Shown here: piece after piece, positions 58,901 to 64,000 of the stretch
How positions within the stretch are numbered: position 1 is the first letter of the stretch
Layout: each line of letters starts with the position of its first letter
Assembly (NCBI GenBank): GCA_030867875.1
Contig: JAOWCC010000577.1
Span: 151,706,344-151,770,343 of the forward strand
DNA from: Actinernus sp. WN-2022
Taxonomy: Eukaryota; Cnidaria; Anthozoa; Actiniaria; Actinernidae
DNA length: 64,000 nucleotides
Direction of reading: 5' to 3'
Notes under the pieces: generated by a model
Database searches by the model: none
Told to the model about the DNA's origin: nothing
What the model saw: the letters and a program-made list of their open reading frames with translations, nothing else
Program-made: the position numbers and the translations under genes

Positions 58901-60771
58901 AGGGGTGCAATCAAACCATAGACTGATTTGAATTCTGCTCCCTAAAGTTTGAAAATCGATTTGGAAGAACTAGGTAGACTTGGCCGAGCAAAAAACTCCT
59001 GTACCGATTTCAACCAAATAAAAAGTCCTTTGAACGACTTCGGTATGTGTTCTCAAAGTATTTTGGCTTAAGGTAGCATTAAACTTCACTCAAAATAAAA
59101 TATTCTTTCACAGTTTCTGCTAATAAAACTTGAGTATTATGCATCGCTTGAGATACTACTTCTAAAATATGTTTGTCTCAGGAAAGTCTGAAAAGTCTAT
59201 ATATAAGAATACTAGAGGACACGAAAGTTGGCAAATTCGGCTATCAAGAAGGGCCGCCGCCATCTAGTAATTAAAATATGTTTACTCGAAGAACTGCTGA
59301 GCGTTAACCTCCGAAAACCTCATTTCTCCACCGATCTGAACCAAATAAAAACGTTTGAATCTCAGTCTTTGATATGTGTTCTCAAAGTCTAGTAGGACAT
59401 TTTGTCTTAAATAAAGATAGGTTTTCCACGCAAATGAAGTCAAAACACATGAAGGAGCACGCCATTTTCACCAAATGTACAAAGCATCAAAAGCCAGAAA
59501 AGGCGATACGGTACGAGTTACGACCCAGGCTATAAAGTTACTATCATCCGTTGTAGTAGTTATCATCCGTGGCTTAAAGTGCTGCTACGACGAAAATTTA
59601 CCATTTCGATCTTGTGGTGGATAGTGTGGTGGCTGTTCGCCTTCAAACTTGTCGAATAATTGCTCCAAGAAAAAAGCTTATGTGTTCATGTATAGATGAT
59701 TTTGTGAGAAAGAAGCACTTTGGATGACAGCAACTGCAGGTAAATGCGAGGAAGTAAAAGAAAAACATTCGAAATTCACCGACAGACACGTACTGACTCG
59801 TACTCTGCAAGGATCGGAAAAGAAAAATCTAGTAAAAGTTTGCAGGCTGATGTTTCGTATACATGGGATGTTTCCCATTCCTGGCTCGTTCTTCTTTAAT
59901 TAATTGGCAAAATCGTCTCTAGGTTTTTACACTGATATGTCACTGGTGTTGTATTATATATGTGATTTTATTTTACTTTTGGACTTCTGCAGTTAAAGCA
60001 ACTGTTTATCGCCGGGGAGATAAGGATAAGGGAGCCGGGGTGGCGCAGTGGTTAAGCGCTTCGCCTCTCACCTCTGTGGCCCAGGTTCGATTCCCATGTG
60101 AGTTGAGTTTCACCCTTGGTATCTTGCACTTGCTCCGAGGGTTTTTCTCCGGGTTCTCCGGTTTTCCTCCTCCCCCAAAACCAACCTAAATTCCAATTCG
60201 GCCCTGGAGTTCGTCGGAATACTTAAATATAAGCCTCTGGCTTAGGAGACCTGGTAACGGCTTCCTGTATCGTCGACGTAAAATAAACCATTTTATATTT
60301 ATTTATTTTATTTCTTCGGCCTCTCACGCTGTTCGTCAGTGTTAGCTTGAGCTCCGTATCTTGAAGCCGAAAAGAAGCATTTGTTGTTGAATTTTCTAAC
60401 TCGTTAAAATTTGTTTGAATCATCTATTTCTTAAGGCTAAAACTATACAACAACTGTTTTGTTTACAAAGCGAAGTGTCAAAATGTTTCAAGGACAGACA
60501 AAACAGGTGATACGATTTAAGACCGGTCTTCCACGATGAATCTAGACCAGCCTTAATATGCGTTTTGCCTGTTTTCGCCATTCCCATTGCTTAATGGCCC
60601 AGACTCCAAGAAACTCTGCCATTTCATAAATAATTGTATAAACCTACTTTGGAGTGATGGTGGCGGTTGCATCATTTCCGGCGAAGTGCCGTTTTGAAGA
60701 TTTAGTCCATCAACCAGAATCACCCATATACCAATTAGAAGAATCGTATTGAAATGTGGCTGGAGTTTCAT
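43904..60771 (-). CDS. Secreted DNA/RNA non-specific endonuclease, four exons
   Basis: Exons 60771-60648, 58646-58314, 54675-54400 and 44265-43904 join in phase 1 at every junction to 364 codons plus stop. Donors are GTAGGT, GTAACG and GTAAGC; acceptors end CAG or TAG. Exon 1 is a signal peptide (MKLQPHFNTILLIGIWVILV). Exon 2 is Cys-containing (FDACLFNAWV, QVQLCYGLHPPDAQYVSCYN). Exon 3 carries the nuclease motif SKGHLTPNGDF (catalytic His about 187) and NIAPQWQKFNGGNWAVLE with the metal-binding Asn. Exon 4 completes the fold (IAPKYYWKAVCDP, FVAENNVGDM). The family is EndoG/Serratia-type (Endonuclease_NS); the usual DRGH is SKGH here. Likely role: extracellular nucleic-acid digestion or defence. 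AATAAA overlaps the stop codon. Intron 3 (10.1 kb) is filled with retroelements. Confidence 0.85.
45449..46133 (+). pseudogene. LINE ORF1 with SGNH-hydrolase domain, frameshifted
   Basis: Begins with an acidic then basic region (SSSDDESEGEWKEVKQKAKK), then VLAIGESRFHRA near 45640. The frame shifts around 45665-45715, and the esterase continues with IIVHVGTNDLRSENLSP (the GxND block) and HLNASGLHLNADGVKLFS (the catalytic His block). Such domains occur in ORF1 proteins of CR1/L2-type LINEs. One frameshift makes it non-functional unless it is a sequencing error. Confidence 0.75.
46236..46587. repeat. 176-bp perfect tandem duplication in LINE ORF2
   Basis: 46236-46411 and 46412-46587 appear identical. 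They cover the start of the endonuclease domain (MASLNITSLTKHIDELRI). 176 is not a multiple of 3, so the first copy runs out of frame and the usable start is in the second. Confidence 0.9.
46421..49217 (+). pseudogene. LINE ORF2: AP endonuclease and reverse transcriptase, one frameshift
   Basis: The endonuclease part (46421-47218) has ILALNETRLD, TWYRPPSS, ILGDLNCNF and LSISDHSLV. A frameshift near 47190-47215 leads into the reverse transcriptase (to 49217): YRPISVIAIVAKIFERLVYN, FLDLKKAFDTVNHSIL, GIPQGTILGPLLFLLFINDL, MYADDTSL (the YADD site), KTAKSLGVHIDENLSW, then FDYCSQVWENF and a C-terminal domain ending in SYRGATLWNSLPSDIR. A short stretch after YYGIKGKAHL seems missing before RSQKCFVNG. 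Apart from the frameshift it is well kept, so insertion was fairly recent. Confidence 0.85.
49481..49507. repeat. GATT microsatellite tail of the LINE
   Basis: GATTGATTGATT run directly after AATAAA, marking the LINE 3' end. Confidence 0.9.
49820..50345 (+). mobile_element. Ty3/gypsy integrase fragment
   Basis: In two frames: TRYPVVEKV and FATHGTPP, then NNGLPFNSKEFESFAEEEGF, HHHRVTPDHARANEEAESFM (catalytic Glu block), and further on NFVVGDYVLLTQRKRNKWST, the C-terminal region seen in gypsy integrases. Frameshifts and a TAG-type gap break it. No gag, protease or RT is present here and no LTR pair is obvious, so it is a short remnant in the nuclease intron. Confidence 0.75.
50365..50820. repeat. 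Diverged direct repeat of about 200-240 bp
   Basis: TTTGCTAGTTTCACTTCTAG with ACAACAACTT, AGTATTCGTTTTTATATCC and ACCGGCGTTG occurs at about 50365-50560 and again at 50560-50805, and a third start (TTTGCTAGTTTCACTATAGG) follows. Its position just after the gypsy integrase suggests internal or LTR-edge sequence of that element. Confidence 0.7.
51469..53860 (-). mobile_element. Decayed LINE on the minus strand
   Basis: Fragments in sequence order from 53860: endonuclease (SGGCIVYIASHLAAIHLRHL, KNLVLVGD), DTSATLIDLVVTTN and DHALVSTTL, then the linker (RSQSLPWITGKLRHKMNLRY), LNPHKATGPDGI, and reverse transcriptase (NYRPISILCIPNKIM, CAVFIDFRKAFDSVSHTIL, VTYGVPHG). The YADD block is missing: sequence jumps from LGPILFSLYTNDLPDNIAQ-like to later RT. 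A C-terminal piece (51774-51469) has SITYGLIIWGS and TAKIIHRCDW. Many frameshifts and stops; clearly older than the 45-49 kb LINE. Confidence 0.8.
54246..54376. repeat. MITE with GTTTGCAAAAACACTGC ends
   Basis: CGTTTGCAAAAACACTGC at the left faces GCAGTGTTTTTGCAAATGG at the right; inside, ATATATACCTTTTGT faces ACAAAAGGTATATAT. It starts about 25 bp past the exon 3 splice donor (54399-54398), so it lies at the very start of intron 3. Confidence 0.85.
56658..56741. repeat. Three tandem 28-bp copies
   Basis: AAGAATTGACTGCAGCGATT then ACTGCATC, three times, with one substitution (GGCTGC) in the first. Lies in intron 2 of the nuclease gene. Confidence 0.95.
57683..57740. repeat. Short strong hairpin
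   Basis: TTTTGAAAGGGGTGCAAACATGG faces CCATGTTTGCACCCGTTTCAAAA around a short loop (TGTTTCGCG). Lies in intron 2 of the nuclease gene. Confidence 0.85.
60030..60310 (+). mobile_element. tRNA-derived SINE
   Basis: A tRNA-like head with a perfect A box (TGGCGCAGTGG, 60041-60051) and B box (GGTTCGATTCC, 60084-60094), then a body with TTTTTCTCCGGGTTCTCCGG and a TA-rich tail (TTTATATTTATTTATTTTAT). Sits in intron 1 of the nuclease gene in the opposite orientation. It would be transcribed by Pol III and moved by a LINE. Confidence 0.85.
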
Positions 60772-61284
60772 TTCTGAAACGGAATAACTGAAGCGAAAAT
60801 AGGATTTCATTGTTGTACGTTAGTAATACTAAATTGTTCAATATTATTATATCATATATATACAATGCATGATATAGTTAAAAACCATAACAGACAACTG
60901 CCCCAGCTACCTCAACCCTCAAAAGGGTGAATTAGTGGTATTGCAGAACGTATACATGTATAAGTGCCTCATGCATTACATAAAGTCACAGTTAACAAAT
61001 CAAAGTCTGAGACATTGTAAATAAAGATCACCTTTTTGCTTTCCAAAGATATTATCCAGCCAGTAGATTCAAACAAAAAGAAGTTAGTTTGTATAAAACA
61101 TAAATATTTTTGATACCGTTATTATGTCTTTACAGCTAAGCCAACTTACCCGAACTTGTAGTTACCCGCTATATATATGCACAAGAAGCTTCTCATCTAA
61201 TGCAAAACCACACGGCGAATAAAGGATCGCTGGTGTTCTTTTCATGGTGGGGTGTACGTCATACAATTATGTAAGGGTTAGACA

Positions 61285-61390
61285 ATGGCACGAGAGTTCT
61301 ATGTGATTTAGAGTGCCGAGCATTTAGATAGAAGGTTTTCTATCTAAAATGCGAAGCACTCTAAATCGCATAGAACTCGAGTGTTCATTA
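61285..61390. repeat. Palindromic MITE or hairpin
   Basis: CGAGAGTTCTATGTGATTTA then GAGTGC faces GCACTC then TAAATCGCATAGAACTCGAG; the centre is ATTTAGATAGAAGG/TTTTCTATCTAAAAT. About 105 bp. Confidence 0.85.
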
Positions 61391-61509
61391 TCTAACCGTC
61401 TTAGAATTTGGTCACATCCACGAGAATTTGTTTTCTGAAATTATTGGCAACTACTGTAAGAAACTCTGAACATTTCGAAATAATACACAGGGTCTAGACT
61501 AGCTAGGGG

Positions 61510-61607
61510 AGAAATTAGTATTCTCTATATAGAATACTAATAAGGCTATTGTTTTCTATTGTTTCATAGCCTTATTAGTATTCTCTATATAGAGAATACT
61601 AATTACT
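61510..61607. repeat. Palindromic MITE or hairpin, AT-rich
   Basis: TTAGTATTCTCTATATAGAA then TACTAATAAGGCTAT faces ATAGCCTTATTAGTA then TTCTCTATATAGAGAATACT. Each arm carries its own small palindrome (TATATA-centred). Confidence 0.85.
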
Positions 61608-63919
61608 AATTACATGTTCTAAGTCTAGTTAGAACATGGTCACACCCACTCGACCAATCAGCGTTCCCCATTTCAGCTGTCTAATTAAGGTTACCGGATA
61701 CCTTCAAAACGAAAAAGTTGGTGTTGTATCTTAATAGTCTCACAGTGTGGTATTTCCAATTCTTTATTTCACGCTTGTACTCGCTCGCTCTACGACTAAC
61801 ATCTCTACTTCATCTCTATCACTCGCTCACTATTTATAGTCCTGGTCACGATTGTGTGACTCTATCATCATATCATATTCACATATCATATTCCATATAT
61901 CATAAACACTACATCTCCCTTTTACTTAAAGTGCCACTACGACGAAATTTGACCATTTCTTTTGCCACTTTTTTGTATTCCATAAGAACAAACAGTGGCA
62001 GAAATATCCAAATCAGTGAAAAAAGTTTGAATGGGGCCAATTAGACCACACATTTTAAGCGTATGTGACGTCATACACTTAACGCATCGTTCTCAAGTTG
62101 CTTCGAACCCATACATTTCTTCTTATGTTGTCGACAAACTCACACTGCGAATTTTGCTGTGGTTTAGTAAATAACGACCTAAAATCTGCATCAGATTCTT
62201 CAGAACATAGCAATGTGTCTTTCTGTTTAAATTTATTGCCGGATGTTGATGATTTAGGGGGAAATAGAGCAGCTGGCGACCGAGTTGAAAGCTGGACGAA
62301 TGAATATTGGGAAGTGGCCTGCCAGTAAGTAGTGCTAGCTAGCAGAGGTTTCTTATCTTTTGGGGGTATTTTTTCCCCAGGGTATTTTCCCTGGTTCGGC
62401 TTTCAGGTTGTGCTGTTACTGGATCCGGGCTACAGGGAGAATTCAGCGGAGAAATCATTAAGGTAATGATCAGCAGTTTATAAGTCCTAAGTTTGTTCAT
62501 TGTTTATAGTGAAACCCGGATTGCTAGTTCGTAAATGAGCGAGATCGAGAATTATCTGTGTCCCGGCAATAGATTTTCCGGCGAATCTACATTCTAAAAT
62601 ACAATGTAATTGCTATAAAATTAAATCGCTCTCTTGTCTAACATGAAATCGTGAATGATAAGAATTTACTAGAGACTAAAACAATGTATTGAAACTGACT
62701 GATCTGCAGCTTTGACAGTAGCCTGATTTTCAGACGGTACGAGGTCGACCGCTCACTTCCTCCCCCTCCCCGTCTGATGGACTTCATAGATCTTCGTGTT
62801 CCTGACGTCATCAACCTTTGTTTTTACAATAAGCCAATACGAACACGCGTAAGAATTGAAGCGTGAAGTGTAGAACAGTCGTGCAGTCGCGGCTTTTACT
62901 AGTTAGATAGATAGATAGATACTTTATTATGCACAGAATTAAAAAAAGCTAAACACTTATTTACATTGAAGCTGTGCGTCTAAGATATAATACAAATACA
63001 AACATAACAATAAATACAGACAAGCAATCATATCTAAGATAAAAACTAACCTAACTACTAATAAGTAACTATATATAATAATAATAATAATAATGTTAAA
63101 CTACTGATAAAATAATAACAATAAACTATAATGATAAACTATAATGATCTGGCAGACGAGTCCAACCAGTAATTGGCGCTGAAGGTTCTGATAGAATGAG
63201 AGCTCTTAATGGTTGAACTGAGACTGTTATAAAACTTAGTTGGATCTATCAGCTTTCATGCACTGAAAATAACATTCTACAGCTTCAAACTTCTGTCGAT
63301 TTCTCAGAATGGTATCCTGTTTGAGCTGCTGTGGTTCTTTGGAGAGCAGGAACTTTTTAAACGGACGTTTGCGTGCAGTATTTGCAGGACAGTGTATGAG
63401 AATGCATACAAGAAATATCTGCCTCGATTCCATGCCGTAAAGTTTGTTACTCATAACTTAGAACTTTTACGCTTTTACTTTTATTTTAAAAACGTTTTGA
63501 AGCTTGATATGTATGCCGATTAGTTACACAAGATCCTAAAGTTGTCCTAGTGTAGGTTTTTTTGGTATCAGAGATTGTTTTAACCGGACTTTTTGTGCAA
63601 AGTTTAGATGCCATTGCCATATATACGTGAACTTACGGAAGTGTGTTCATAATTCTGAACAAGTGCCATGAAACTTTTTCCATAACATACTCAGTATGTG
63701 TGTTCACTCTTGCAGAAAAATCATAATATTTCATGAAAGATTTGGTCTTCTAAAAGCCAAAAACCTAGGAGAATGTTTGAGACCTATTAAATGCATGAGA
63801 TTTATAAGCGGAGGAAGATTAGTGATTTACCAAAGCCCGTACATAGATTCACAAACACATCGTTCCGATGAATACGGTGGCTAGTAAGTGCCATGTATTT
63901 TGCAACGTTTACTTAGTCA

Positions 63920-64000
63920 GTAACTGGCAATATTGCCACTTAGCCCGTAACTGGCAATTGCCACTTAGCCCGTAACTGGCAATATTGCCACTTAGCCCGT
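63920..64000. repeat. Tandem repeat running off the window end
   Basis: Units of about 25-28 bp (TAACTGGCAATATTGCCACT then TAGCCCG) three times, the middle one lacking TATT-type bases. Each unit contains the palindrome TGGCAATATTGCCA. The array continues past the window. Confidence 0.9.

Larger units (their letters stand above)
60772..64000. other. 5' flank of the nuclease gene; repeats, no gene recognised
   Basis: Two strong hairpins (61285-61390 and 61510-61607), a segment near 61925-61960 similar to 59575-59610 (CTTAAAGTGC..CTACGACGAAA), a GATA run (62906-62926) and an ATA run (about 63078-63095). An open frame at 62098-62328 ends near a donor-like CCAGTAAGT but matches nothing I know. 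Minus-strand sequence from 63455 to 62906 ends at the GATA run and could be a LINE 3' end, unproven. Confidence 0.45.

Noticed and set aside
60223..60423. Minus-strand frame across the SINE tail
   Set aside because: Covers SINE tail and low-complexity sequence; no similarity to known proteins.
62098..62328. Open frame ending near a GTAAGT donor
   Set aside because: No ATG start in good context, no recognised motif, and the sequence just upstream belongs to a dispersed repeat; kept only as a note.

Overview
The window is animal nuclear DNA, AT-rich, with spliced genes (GT/AG introns) set in a dense mass of transposons. Repeat families, element types and the secreted nuclease gene suggest a cnidarian, most likely an anthozoan such as a stony coral. 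That assignment is an inference; no species-diagnostic gene is present.

Region 1-3784 is repeat-rich and non-genic. From 3785 to 36584 lies a nest of transposons. The outermost layer is a TTAA-flanked foldback element with arms of about 650 bp (3785-3929 plus 35033-35525, against 35935-36584). A Polinton-like, virus-derived element (3930-35027) has inserted into its left arm. This element has 153-bp terminal inverted repeats (TIRs), a 5-bp target duplication GTTTG, and an unoccupied copy of the same target in the opposite arm near 36430. It is in turn split by an 18.4-kb Mutator-like element (MULE, 10099-28512) with TIRs of about 230 bp. Without the MULE the Polinton-like element is about 12.7 kb.

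The Polinton-like element carries capsid-like and membrane-associated proteins, a retroviral-type integrase, a small Cys-rich protein and a long fused protein: DNA polymerase B, SF1 helicase and HNH nuclease. Most genes are broken by frameshifts, stops or deletions, so this copy is dead. An identical 27-bp sequence lies just upstream of two of its genes and is a candidate promoter.

The MULE is the best-preserved piece. It encodes a 1314-residue transposase (DDE core, zinc-binding N domain, SWIM finger and a 72-bp tandem-repeat region). On the same strand it has a 16-exon gene that I could splice end to end with consistent phases into 572 codons. The product joins an N-terminal ubiquitin-specific protease (C19) to a C-terminal ULP1/SENP-type SUMO protease (C48), both with their catalytic residues. 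Plant Kaonashi MULEs carry ULP1-like proteases; a MULE-borne USP-ULP1 fusion is not something I know to be described, and it is the main discovery candidate here.

From 43904 to 60771, on the minus strand, is a host-type gene of four exons encoding a secreted DNA/RNA non-specific endonuclease. Its 10-kb third intron holds a 4-kb LINE with an SGNH-esterase ORF1, a Ty3/gypsy integrase remnant and a second, decayed LINE. The remainder is palindromic MITEs, tRNA-derived SINEs, microsatellites and short tandem repeats.
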